From: a virus
DNA length: 64,000 nucleotides
Direction: 5' to 3' (one strand)
Virus record (IMG/VR): IMGVR_UViG_3300004369_000004
Span: 36,864-100,863 of that record
The first letter of the stretch is position 1. Each line of letters opens with the position of its first letter. The notes under the pieces were generated by a model. The model saw only the letters and a list, made by a program, of their open reading frames with translations, was not told where the DNA came from and made no database searches. The position numbers and the translations under genes were made by a program. Shown one piece after another: positions 51,868 to 58,608 of this stretch.

Positions 51868-52395
51868 TTAAGAAAGCTGTTCCCAATAAAAAGAATGGCT
51901 TTCTTTAGTTTTATCAACCTCAAGAGCTTGGTGACCTAGTTTATAGTCACAATCCTTAGACTTCAAGATAGAACAAGTTATAAAGTCTTCTGTGTTGATT
52001 TTTGCTTTAACAAGCTCTGCATCTACCCAGTCTAGACATTCATCCTTGGTGCACTCTAGTTTAAAGATAATAAGCTTTCTGTAGTTCTGCTTAATAGAAG
52101 GAGCAGTCATCTCTAGAAGCTTAGAATGAACTGCTTTAACTTCTGCAGTCTCCCAAGGCTTAGGAACTCCCATATAAGCTAATTGACAAACAGACTCAGT
52201 AAATCCGAGCTTGTTGTTGAGTTTGTAGAAAAGCTGCTGCGCAGCCAACGCAGATCTATAGAAGTCAAAACAAATAAATCCAACTTCAGTAGATTTGAGA
52301 TCTTTAGGCCACTTGGTAATTTCTTTATCAAGCTTCTCCCAAAGATCTCCGATCAAAGTGTTTTCTAGTTCTTGGTTGATTATAATTTTATCCAT
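51868..52395 (-). CDS. Hypothetical protein in the endolysin operon (175 aa)
   Basis: This 175-residue protein of mixed helix/strand pattern (MDKIIINQELENTLIGDLWE; FICFDFYRSALAAQQLFYKL; CQLAYMGVPKPWE) has five Cys and many aromatic residues. It follows the amidase by four bases and is the last gene before the hairpin at 51808. No family is recognised. A role in lysis timing or in controlling the amidase is possible from position, but nothing in the chain proves it. Confidence 0.5.
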   Translation of the reverse strand: MDKIIINQELENTLIGDLWEKLDKEITKWPKDLKSTEVGFICFDFYRSALAAQQLFYKLNNKLGFTESVCQLAYMGVPKPWETAEVKAVHSKLLEMTAPSIKQNYRKLIIFKLECTKDECLDWVDAELVKAKINTEDFITCSILKSKDCDYKLGHQALEVDKTKESHSFYWEQLS

Positions 52396-52399
52396 AAAC

Positions 52400-53272
52400 T
52401 TATAGACTAACCAACATATCCATCAACTCCTGCTGAGGGAACATGTCTACCTTGTCTTTTCTTACGTTTGTGTGAGTCAAAACTCCTTTAACTTTACCTA
52501 ACACAGCTTCTTCTTTGTATTCAAAAGCTTTAGCTCCTTCTTGTTTGATCCATCTAGGCAAGCCTTCACGGATATCAATAAAGTCTCTTTCTCCGATAGC
52601 AATGATCCAGTCTCTCAAAACTTCAATCTGCTTGTCAGAGTATCTGTGCCAAGTAGAGTGACGACGGAAGGGCTGAGCAAGTGTAACAATCTGTGATTCG
52701 TGTACCTGTACGTTAGCGTAAGTTTTACCGTCTTTTACGTATCCAAAGTTACAAACTTCAATACCTACAGAGTTGCGGTGCATATGTCCAGCTCCTGTAC
52801 CCAAGTGCCATCCCCAGCATCCTTGAGGAAAAGCCTGAACAAGAACACCATCGTATTCATCGTTATTACCTTTGACCGAAGGTCCCCCCAGGACAAACTC
52901 GGTAGCAACTCTACCTCTATTGTCTGCGTCCCATGCACTAATTACTTGATAAGGATTATGCCACCCTGCTGTATGGTGCAAAAAGATATACTCAGGATTA
53001 GACCCTGTCATATACTCGTCTTTAGAAAGATACTTCTTTTCTACGTGTAGATTTCCCAATTTACTTTCACTTTCAGGGGTATCTGTTGAGAGAAGACCCA
53101 TAGTCTGCATAGTCTGAGGTCCTACCATACCGTCTACGTGGAGACTGTTCTGTAATTGCCAAGCTCTAACAGCAGCTTCAGTAGCTGGTCCATAAATTCC
53201 GTCAGCTGTAAGACCAAGTAGTTCTTGGATGTTTTTTACCATCTGACCAGATGATCCTTTTTTAAGTAGCAT
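52400..53272 (-). CDS. Endolysin: N-acetylmuramoyl-L-alanine amidase with peptidoglycan-binding domain (290 aa)
   Basis: Residues 1-60 are a PG_binding_1 three-helix domain (MVKNIQELLGLTADGIYGPA, TEAAVRAWQ). Residues about 93-275 are an Amidase_2 (zinc amidase) domain: the first zinc His pair in FLHHTAG (99-100), a His in the active-site neighbourhood (GWHLGTGAGHMHRNSVGIEV), and a distal LTHTNVRKDKVDMFP with His267. The enzyme cuts the bond between muramic acid and L-alanine at lysis. There is no signal peptide, so it would need a holin, for which 38077-38322 is the candidate. Its promoter (53315-53344) lies in the oppositely read neighbouring gene. Confidence 0.9.
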   Translation of the reverse strand: MLLKKGSSGQMVKNIQELLGLTADGIYGPATEAAVRAWQLQNSLHVDGMVGPQTMQTMGLLSTDTPESESKLGNLHVEKKYLSKDEYMTGSNPEYIFLHHTAGWHNPYQVISAWDADNRGRVATEFVLGGPSVKGNNDEYDGVLVQAFPQGCWGWHLGTGAGHMHRNSVGIEVCNFGYVKDGKTYANVQVHESQIVTLAQPFRRHSTWHRYSDKQIEVLRDWIIAIGERDFIDIREGLPRWIKQEGAKAFEYKEEAVLGKVKGVLTHTNVRKDKVDMFPQQELMDMLVSL

Positions 53273-53314
53273 AATTGTTGTATATTAGTAGTTTATTTTA
53301 AAAAGTTAATAATA

Positions 53315-53344
53315 CAAATATACAAATGTCTCAGTTAAATGCAA
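53315..53344 (-). promoter_or_regulatory. Bacteroides-type promoter for the endolysin operon
   Basis: TTG (53344-53342), 19 bases, TATATTTG (53322-53315) on the minus strand, 42 bases upstream of the endolysin ATG. The -33 half is inside the first 20 bases of the plus-strand gene starting at 53326, so the promoter and the coding sequence overlap head-on. Confidence 0.78.
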
Positions 53345-53979
53345 ACACCCCCTATACAGAATGTCTAATTAGAAAGGAATTTACAGGCCTAGACAGTGAC
53401 ACTCCTGGCTACATATTTGGAGTAAAAAGTATGATAAACAGGCCTTTGTTATTTCATTTCCAAGCTAACTTCGGAGCAATCCTGTGGAATATGCCCATAA
53501 GTGCCTTCTGTCATACTGAGAACTATGATCCTTTATCCTCAGACGAGGAGACACGACTCAGCCTACTGCAAACCTGGGACTGTCAATCCAACAATATAGC
53601 TGTAACAACCTTTGCATTCCTACAAAACAAAAGAGTAGACGTATTCTGCAGAGACAAAAAATACAGATCAGGACGTTACCTATTCACAATAGACGACTAT
53701 GAGGGGGATCTAAATGAACTTAACGTAGGCTACAGCAATGATCAAGATAGTAAATGCTATCATTTTATCGTATTAGAGGACGGTAACTTTTGCGCACAAC
53801 CAAACAATTTATGTCGTTGGCATAACCCAGACTTCATAATACCCTTTAACAAAGAAAACCCTCCTAGACTAAACCTATATAAAGAACAACTCTCTAGTGA
53901 AGATATAGATCGATCTTTCGGAAATTCCCCATACTTCTTCTATAACCACGACATAAAGGAAAAAGATAACAAAGACTAA
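53326..53979 (+). CDS. Hypothetical protein at the head of the plus-strand block (217 aa)
   Basis: This 217-residue protein has many aromatic and Cys residues (LLFHFQANFGAILWNMPISA; CQSNNIAVTTFAFLQNKRVD) and an acidic/polar C-terminus. It is the first gene of the rightward block, divergent from the endolysin. Codon preference (CTA, ACC, AAC, GAC) is noticeably different from the following genes, with more C-ending codons, hinting at separate origin or recent acquisition. No family is recognised. No host-type promoter is seen upstream; the 53-base divergent spacer contains only A/T-rich sequence. Confidence 0.55.
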   Translation: MSQLNANTPYTECLIRKEFTGLDSDTPGYIFGVKSMINRPLLFHFQANFGAILWNMPISAFCHTENYDPLSSDEETRLSLLQTWDCQSNNIAVTTFAFLQNKRVDVFCRDKKYRSGRYLFTIDDYEGDLNELNVGYSNDQDSKCYHFIVLEDGNFCAQPNNLCRWHNPDFIIPFNKENPPRLNLYKEQLSSEDIDRSFGNSPYFFYNHDIKEKDNKD

Positions 53980-54050
53980 AATACCCCCCTTAGTTTTAAA
54001 ATTTTTTTCTAGACCCCCCACCACCTTATATGTATGGGAGATGTGGGTAC

Positions 54051-54098
54051 ACCAATATTACATACCCCGTCTTGTTATTGAGCGGGGCTAACCCCCGC
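54051..54098 (+). promoter_or_regulatory. Repeated 32-base element with two mutually exclusive hairpins (copy 1)
   Basis: Bases 54051-54082 match 55226-55257 at 28 of 32 positions. Here the element is followed by a switch-like arrangement: CCCCG (54065-54069) can pair with CGGGG (54083-54087), or GCGGGG (54082-54087) can pair with CCCCGC (54093-54098), but not both. It ends 11 bases before the ATG of the 101-residue gene, so it may regulate that gene's translation or transcription start. Confidence 0.5.
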
Positions 54099-54109
54099 CA
54101 TTTAGCATT

Positions 54110-54415
54110 ATGAGTAACAAACTTTTCGGTAAGACTCTTGCGGAATGCAAGAACTACCTCGTAACCTCCGTTAAGGAGAACGTCAACAACAAGAAGTACA
54201 TCACAATCAACACAGAGCCTGGCAACCAGGACACTGCTGTCAACATCTACATGTCGAAGAGACTCTCTCGTAAGTACATGGAAGGCGAGTACGTTAATCC
54301 CATGGCTGTGCAGATTGACAAGTATGTTGATGAAGAGACAGGCGAAGAGATTCCCTGGCTTGTGAGCAAGAGCTCTTACAAGAGCATGGACGACATCCTT
54401 GCGATGTTCTCCTAA
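54110..54415 (+). CDS. Highly expressed small early protein (101 aa)
   Basis: The 101-residue protein begins MSNKLFGKTLAECKNYLVTS and has a beta/helix mixed pattern with charged surface. Codons are strongly biased to C/G-ending forms (AAG, AAC, GAG, TAC, CTC), far more than in the neighbours, and the gene is followed directly by a strong terminator. This suggests one abundant early message. No family can be named. The context, first structured leader then a terminator, is that of an early takeover or anti-host factor; this is inference. Confidence 0.6.
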   Translation: MSNKLFGKTLAECKNYLVTSVKENVNNKKYITINTEPGNQDTAVNIYMSKRLSRKYMEGEYVNPMAVQIDKYVDEETGEEIPWLVSKSSYKSMDDILAMFS

Positions 54416-54424
54416 TCTTGCAGG

Positions 54425-54453
54425 GGGGAGGAGCTACGGCTCTTCTCCCCTTT
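54425..54453 (+). terminator. Terminator after the 101-aa early gene
   Basis: GGGGAG (54425-54430) pairs with CTCCCC (54445-54450), with an inner AGC/GCT pairing and a four-base loop, followed by TTTACC. It lies 10 bases after the stop codon. Confidence 0.75.
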
Positions 54454-54489
54454 ACCTAACTTATTTAACATTAAGTCTCACTTTAATGC

Positions 54490-54665
54490 ACCACAACTCA
54501 CTTCCAAAGGGTGAGCAGTTGTAACCAAGAGAACAGTATCCTTAGTAGAAATACAAGATAGGACAGTATTCCAAGTGTTACAACTGAGTGCAGATGGGAG
54601 TTAACTAGATGTCTACTGCTAGTACAAAAGAGTGTAGAGATTAGCAATATGTTAAGTTGCTTTAC
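54490..54665 (+). ncRNA. Candidate structured RNA in spacer 54416-54682
   Basis: The stretch has no ORF. CAGTTGTAAC (54516-54525) is perfectly complementary to GTTACAACTG (54577-54586), a ten-base stem across about 50 bases. Before it, CTCAC/GTGAG form a small hairpin (54497-54515). After it, TGCTA and TAGCA can pair near 54618-54646. The composition differs from the A/T spacer near genes. It could be an independent RNA or the 5' leader of the 73-residue gene that follows. Confidence 0.4.
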
Positions 54666-54682
54666 TATTAAAACTAAAGAAC

Positions 54683-54904
54683 ATGAAAAAGTTTATTACA
54701 TTTAACACGAAAGCACAAGCTTTAAACTTCATAAAAAGAAACAAAGGTTATAACTACCGTCATCATGAAGGTTGTGGTTGTTGCTTTAGTCAAAGTATTT
54801 TATTTCTTGATGAAAGCAAGTTAGTTTTATCTAAAGTAAATTCTTATGCTGGTAATGTAACAGCATCTGCAATTATAGTAGGTAAAATAAAGAATTGTCG
54901 TTAG
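54683..54904 (+). CDS. Small conserved hypothetical protein with Cys motif (73 aa)
   Basis: This 73-residue protein starts MKKFITFNTKAQALNFIKRN, with a compact motif YRHHEGCGCCFSQSILFLDE in the centre. His and Cys close together (HHEGCGCC) could bind metal. Proteins with this His-His-Glu-Gly-Cys arrangement recur in Bacteroidota phages as uncharacterised small proteins. It stands alone between two structured non-coding stretches. A/T-rich codons contrast with the previous gene. Confidence 0.55.
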   Translation: MKKFITFNTKAQALNFIKRNKGYNYRHHEGCGCCFSQSILFLDESKLVLSKVNSYAGNVTASAIIVGKIKNCR

Positions 54905-55422
54905 GGGTGATATCCTTGAATTAGTTTAGACTGAACTGAAAGACTGTAATTTCACATCTTAGTCAAATGTGTCAAGGTACTCAAAGATACCTTTGAAACA
55001 CAAAAGATGTTTCTAAAGGGGATTAGTGAACAAACAATCTAATTCCCAATCTTTATCTTTAAACACTAAAGAAAAACTCTAGTTTATTTTAGTATCTGAC
55101 AATTCAATGACTGAATTTGGGTCTTAACCCCGTAAATTTTGAGACCAATGGGTAGATTTGGGACAATTAGACTAAAGAAAACTTTAGTAAATTGGTAATG
55201 TCACCACAATTAATACCTTAAAGTCACCAATAATCCAAACCCCGTCTTGTGATTGAGACAATTAGTTTAAATCTTTATCGTTTTTTAGGGATAAATGCTT
55301 GATTATAAAGGGATTTCAACCTCCTTAAAAATTATCTCTTTGTCTTAAAACCCTAAATTAAAAATTGAAACAACTTATATAGTTAAATCTAAACATAAAC
55401 ATTAAAATCTAAATCAAACATT
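54905..55422 (+). ncRNA. 518-base hairpin-rich non-coding stretch (leader or RNA gene)
   Basis: No credible ORF is present. Successive hairpins, all found by eye: ACATCTT/AAGATGT (54954-54960 with 55004-55010) enclosing GTGTCAAGGTA/TACCTTTGAAACAC with one bulge; GGGGATTAG/CTAATTCCC (55018-55047); GGTCTTAA/TTGAGACC (around 55121-55146); and CAATT-ACTAAAG-AAAA-CTTTAGT-AATTG (55164-55195). The second copy of the 32-base element follows at 55226-55257. The last 140 bases before the ATG at 55423 are A/T-rich and look like an ordinary leader. The element could be an RNA gene, a long leader or a replication/early-transcription start region. Confidence 0.45.
55226..55257 (+). repeat. 32-base element, copy 2
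   Basis: This copy matches 54051-54082 at 28 of 32 positions, sharing ACCAATA and an uninterrupted ACCCCGTCTTGT followed by ATTGAG. The G-rich half that makes the switch hairpins in copy 1 is absent. No host-type promoter box lies at the expected place. Confidence 0.6.
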
Positions 55423-55887
55423 ATGGAAAACCAAAACCAATTATCTTCTTCAGTACGGAATGTATGGGGAAGATTAGAGAAGAAGTTATTTGTTATTACC
55501 TTAACAGTTTCTCTCTGTATTAACTTGTTTGTCTTATTAGCTTTTGCTGAGACCGAATGTCCTGTGCGCAAACCCTCTCCTAGCGTATCTCAAAGTGAAT
55601 TAGTAAACACACTTGAAGATATGAATGAGTGGTTAGACCAGGACATTGAGAGTTCTTATGGTACAGAGCTAGAAGATAAGTTCTTTATCTATAAACAGAA
55701 TGTAGAGTTCTGTATTAGAATGGCTAATCGTTGCTTTATGCGAGAGGTTGTTATGGAGAAAGAATACAATCATATTGTGTACGATGATTACGCAAAGATT
55801 GTAACTGATGCAAATCAGAATGTTATTTGTGTATGGTACAAAGAAAGACCATACAAGTTAGATACTACTGTTCTTGACAATCTATGA
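55423..55887 (+). CDS. Single-pass membrane-anchored hypothetical protein (154 aa)
   Basis: Residues about 22-45 form one hydrophobic helix (LFVITLTVSLCINLFVLLAF) after a charged N-terminus, with the bulk of the chain outside. The exposed part is acidic and helical (LVNTLEDMNEWLDQDIESSY) with Cys residues. The stop overlaps the next ATG (ATGA), so it is coupled to the secreted 113-residue protein. An envelope role such as receptor masking or superinfection exclusion is an inference from topology and early position. Confidence 0.55.
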   Translation: MENQNQLSSSVRNVWGRLEKKLFVITLTVSLCINLFVLLAFAETECPVRKPSPSVSQSELVNTLEDMNEWLDQDIESSYGTELEDKFFIYKQNVEFCIRMANRCFMREVVMEKEYNHIVYDDYAKIVTDANQNVICVWYKERPYKLDTTVLDNL

Positions 55888-56225
55888 AACATTTCATTTT
55901 ATCCCTAATTATATTCTGTGCGTTGACTACTAAAGTTAGCGCACAGATTGTACCTGTTGGAGAATCTCTTGAATTAAACGCAGAAGATTCCACATTTGTT
56001 AAATACTTATCCGCTACTGTATTCTCTAGAGCTGATGTTCCTGTTAAATGGAGAGAGATTAGTGCATTCGTATTTAAATATGCCGAAGGGTACATGGTTA
56101 TTACATATTTATCACACGCAGGAGAATGTATAGCGTGTGTTAGAGACTACGAAATAGGAGATGTGTACGAAGTAAAAGATCACAAGCTTGCAACGATTCT
56201 CCGTTTCGACTATTTAGACGAATAA
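55884..56225 (+). CDS. Secreted hypothetical protein with signal peptide (113 aa)
   Basis: A clear signal peptide (MKHFILSLIIFCALTTKVSA, predicted cut before QIVP) precedes about 93 residues of mixed structure (YLSATVFSRADVPVKWREIS; YMVITYLSHAGECIACVRDY). There is no lipobox Cys at the cut. Its start overlaps the stop of the membrane protein gene by four bases, so the two probably act together in the periplasm or at the outer membrane. Function unknown. Confidence 0.6.
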   Translation: MKHFILSLIIFCALTTKVSAQIVPVGESLELNAEDSTFVKYLSATVFSRADVPVKWREISAFVFKYAEGYMVITYLSHAGECIACVRDYEIGDVYEVKDHKLATILRFDYLDE

Positions 56226-56266
56226 AAATCAAAAACTAAATTAAAAAACAAAAAACAAAAAAAATT

Positions 56267-56971
56267 ATGAACTATTCATTTTACACCCCCGAACAAACCG
56301 CATTGCTTAACGAGTTTAAAGCATCTGGTAAAACTTTTGTAAGCTGTGCTTACCGTAACAAGGGATCTAAAAGTCCTATCACTTTGATGTTTGAAGCTTA
56401 CTCTATGCCTAGTCCTGCTTCTGCTGATTCTGATCCTAATGCAGATTTTCAAAGACGTATGGTATCTAAGCTTAGTGGTATCAACTACTTCAAGCGCAAA
56501 ACCATATTGGGTAATGTTAGCGAAGATAAGTTTGACGAATTGTTTAACGAGTTTGGCTATACTTCTGATATGGTAGACTTTCCTGATCGTGATGAGAATG
56601 ACAACTTGTTGGCTTTGGGAATTATGGTTAATGGTAAGGAAGTCTTCGGTGAAGATTCTACTATTATCCAAATCAATACTCTTGAAGTTGAACTGGATGA
56701 CGAAGGTACTCCTAAGAACAACTGGAAAGAGAAGCAAGTAGACGGTGAGGTTTTGACTAAAGATGGTCAGCCTATCTATATGAAGTTTGTCTTTGCTCCT
56801 GTTGGTAGCGCAGATCAACGCATTCAACAAGATCAAGTATTCGGTACAGCAGCTAATAGCGATATCCAAGCTAAAGTTGCTAAGGTTGTCGAGAACAAAG
56901 TAAACTCTAAAAAAGAGGAGAAAGTTTTGGTAGAGTCCGAAAAAAGTGATAACTTAGAGTTCGATTTCTAA
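56267..56971 (+). CDS. Abundant early protein, possible ssDNA-binding protein (234 aa)
   Basis: This 234-residue protein has a beta-rich body (GKTFVSCAYRNKGSKSPITL, IIQINTLEVELDDEG, IYMKFVFAP) and a Lys-rich linker. It ends in an acidic aromatic tail, SEKSDNLEFDF. That tail resembles the acidic C-terminal hook of ssDNA-binding proteins, which binds helicases and other partners. Codons are well adapted, suggesting strong expression, as SSBs require. It is followed by a terminator (57001-57030). I see no convincing OB-fold signature, so the function remains a hypothesis; a crAss-specific early protein of other function is possible. Confidence 0.5.
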   Translation: MNYSFYTPEQTALLNEFKASGKTFVSCAYRNKGSKSPITLMFEAYSMPSPASADSDPNADFQRRMVSKLSGINYFKRKTILGNVSEDKFDELFNEFGYTSDMVDFPDRDENDNLLALGIMVNGKEVFGEDSTIIQINTLEVELDDEGTPKNNWKEKQVDGEVLTKDGQPIYMKFVFAPVGSADQRIQQDQVFGTAANSDIQAKVAKVVENKVNSKKEEKVLVESEKSDNLEFDF

Positions 56972-57000
56972 TCGATTCATTTTTCCATTGAGTAAACTAT

Positions 57001-57030
57001 GCCTGGTGTAACAGCCAGGCTAGTTTTTTT
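57001..57030 (+). terminator. Rho-independent terminator ahead of tRNA
   Basis: GCCTGG and CCAGGC (57001-57020) form a six-base stem with an eight-base loop, followed by TAGTTTTTTT. It lies 29 bases after the stop of the 234-residue gene and immediately before the tRNA. Confidence 0.85.
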
Positions 57031-57031
57031 A

Positions 57032-57105
57032 GACTTCATAGCTCAATTGGATAGAGCAACTGCCTTCTAAGCAGTAGGTTACAGGTTCGATCCCTGTTGG
57101 AGTCA
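57032..57105 (+). tRNA. tRNA-Arg (anticodon UCU)
   Basis: The cloverleaf is complete: acceptor GACTTCA (57032-57038) with TGGAGTC (57098-57104, one G-U pair), D stem GCTC/GAGC, anticodon stem ACTGC/GCAGT with loop CTTCTAA and anticodon TCT, variable loop AGGTT, T stem ACAGG/CCTGT with loop TTCGATC, discriminator A. The 3' CCA is not encoded. It reads AGA codons, which are frequent in the A/T-rich genes here. The preceding terminator means it is probably processed from a read-through or separate transcript. Confidence 0.95.
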
Positions 57106-57162
57106 CTAAAATTAAAAACAAAATCAAAAATTAAATCAAACAACAATTAAATCAAACCAATT

Positions 57163-57549
57163 ATGAAAAGAAGAAGAATTACAAAAAAGATTGTAACAGG
57201 TGTTACTAAGGTATCCTTGTCTCATCTTAAAGCTTTTAAGCCTTTGAAGCGTACCTTTATTCAGGCTAAAGCTCGTTATGAGTTGTCTCTACGTAAAGAG
57301 ATTACTCTTATGTTTAAAGACTTGTCGTATAATTCTATGCTTAACGAGAAGCGTGATTTGCGTCAGTCTGATCTCAATGTCCGTCAGGGTGTTGAGTCTA
57401 TTTACGAATACAAAGTTTCTAAACTTATGCCAACAAGCCGCACGTGGATGAAAGATCCTGTGTTAGGTATTGTTAAGACAGGTTGTAACTTTGTAGAACG
57501 TACTGTCTCCAAGATGGAAATTCTGCCTACTATACGTTGGGTAGATTAA
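57163..57549 (+). CDS. Basic hypothetical protein (128 aa)
   Basis: This 128-residue protein is strongly basic (MKRRRITKKIVTGVTKVSLS; LRKEITLMFKDLSYN) and mostly helical, ending in WMKDPVLGIVKTGCNFVERT and IRWVD. Codons are relatively well adapted. The leader carries the A-rich AAATCAAAC...ATTATG style of this block. It may bind nucleic acid or phospholipid from charge alone; there is no recognised motif. Confidence 0.55.
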   Translation: MKRRRITKKIVTGVTKVSLSHLKAFKPLKRTFIQAKARYELSLRKEITLMFKDLSYNSMLNEKRDLRQSDLNVRQGVESIYEYKVSKLMPTSRTWMKDPVLGIVKTGCNFVERTVSKMEILPTIRWVD

Positions 57550-57599
57550 AGATATAGTTCACCTACAATGGACTGATCATAATGTTTGAAACTTGCTCA

Positions 57600-57627
57600 G
57601 GGGGATTTGTAGGGTCCCCCTTTGTTT
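57600..57627 (+). terminator. Terminator overlapping the leader of the 135-aa gene
   Basis: GGGGGA (57600-57605) and TCCCCC (57615-57620) form a six-base stem followed by TTTGTTTA. It is three bases before the ATG at 57631, so it both ends the preceding message and sits in the translation start region of the next gene. Confidence 0.7.
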
Positions 57628-57630
57628 ATT

Positions 57631-58038
57631 ATGGGAAATAAATATTCAATCATAAACGGATTTAAGGATAAAGACAGCCTTAAAGATATTCTTTCTAAAT
57701 ATCCAGAAGCAAAAGATAACGATGAACTTCTTATTGCTATTGTATGGAAATTAGAATTAGCGAACAATGGGTTCAACTCTAGTAATCTAGATATTAAAGA
57801 CTTCTTTGGTTTATTAGCATCTCAAGATATCAGCAAGCCTGAAACTATTACAAGGCTTAGAAGAAAAGTTCAAGAAGAATTTCCTGAATATCGTGGAGAA
57901 AAGTATGCTAAACGACATAACCACACAGAAGAAGTTAAATCGGATTTAGGCTATGGACCTAATAACCAAGATACTTTTACACCCAAACAAACGTCTAATA
58001 AGAATACAGGCAACAAGTCTTCGAAAATAATTTTGTAG
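57631..58038 (+). CDS. Hypothetical protein (135 aa)
   Basis: Start chosen at the ATG 57631; an upstream in-frame TTG at 57622 lies in the terminator T run and is unlikely. The N-terminal 90 residues are helical (DSLKDILSKYPEAKDNDELL, IAIVWKLELANNGF; FFGLLASQDISKPETITRLR, RKVQEEFPEYRGEKYAKR). The rest is a disordered Asn/Thr/Lys/Gln tail. The 'RLRRKVQEEFPEYRG' portion resembles small phage proteins of the DNA-metabolism region, with unknown role. No catalytic motif. Confidence 0.55.
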   Translation: MGNKYSIINGFKDKDSLKDILSKYPEAKDNDELLIAIVWKLELANNGFNSSNLDIKDFFGLLASQDISKPETITRLRRKVQEEFPEYRGEKYAKRHNHTEEVKSDLGYGPNNQDTFTPKQTSNKNTGNKSSKIIL

Positions 58039-58043
58039 TTGCC

Positions 58044-58079
58044 TTATGTTTAACCGTTAACCTAGTCTGGTTAACATAA
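58044..58079 (+). terminator. Inverted-repeat hairpin between 135-aa and glucosaminidase genes
   Basis: TTATGTTTAACC (58044-58055) is complementary, with one bulged base, to GGTTAACATAA at 58069-58079; alternatively GTTAACC/GGTTAAC (58056-58075) pair perfectly. The two pairings exclude each other. There is no T run, so this may be a regulatory hairpin in the leader of the next gene rather than a terminator. Confidence 0.5.
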
Positions 58080-58092
58080 TCAAAAGTAAATT

Positions 58093-58608
58093 ATGAAAAA
58101 TTATTTTAAAATCAACGAAGATCTCTCTATCGTTGCTAAAAAGGACTACACTAAGTGGTTCAAATGTTCTATTATAGTCAATCTTGTATTGGTTGTAATC
58201 TTAAGCTTAGCTATGACAAGCGATCCAGTCATTGAAACAATCTACGAAACTAAGATTGTTAAAGACACTGTGATGGTTCCATTAGATATTAAGCCTAGCG
58301 ACTCTTCTCTTACAGTAGAGTTGTTTAAAAACGGTTGTATCTTACCAGCTGTTGCAGTTGCACAAGCTAGGTTAGAAACAGGAAACTACCGCTCGTTAGT
58401 TTGTAGGGACAATAAGAACCTATTTGGTATTAAAGTACATAAGTGTAAATATGTGCAAGGTGAAAGACATAACCATGCATATTATAAAACTTATAAGGAT
58501 AACATTAAATGTTACATACATGTGCAGAACATGTACCTCAAAAAGATTGATGGTAGATATGCAGCTGCAGGTCAGTATGTAGACGTTTTAAAAGGAATGA
58601 AGAAATGA
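58093..58608 (+). CDS. Membrane-anchored N-acetylglucosaminidase/muramidase-like protein (171 aa)
   Basis: Residues about 22-42 form a transmembrane anchor (FKCSIIVNLVLVVILSLAMT). After a linker, residues 80-165 hold the GH73/FlgJ-type fold: VAVAQARLETGNYRS with probable catalytic Glu95, then KNLFGIKVHKCKYVQGERHN. The Ala-Gln-x-x-x-Glu-Thr-Gly and Asn-Leu-Phe-Gly-Ile-Lys boxes are typical of the family, which cuts the beta-1,4 glycan linkage of peptidoglycan. It overlaps the helicase gene by four bases. Being membrane-anchored and early, it may remodel the wall or block superinfection rather than lyse the cell. Confidence 0.75.
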   Translation: MKNYFKINEDLSIVAKKDYTKWFKCSIIVNLVLVVILSLAMTSDPVIETIYETKIVKDTVMVPLDIKPSDSSLTVELFKNGCILPAVAVAQARLETGNYRSLVCRDNKNLFGIKVHKCKYVQGERHNHAYYKTYKDNIKCYIHVQNMYLKKIDGRYAAAGQYVDVLKGMKK

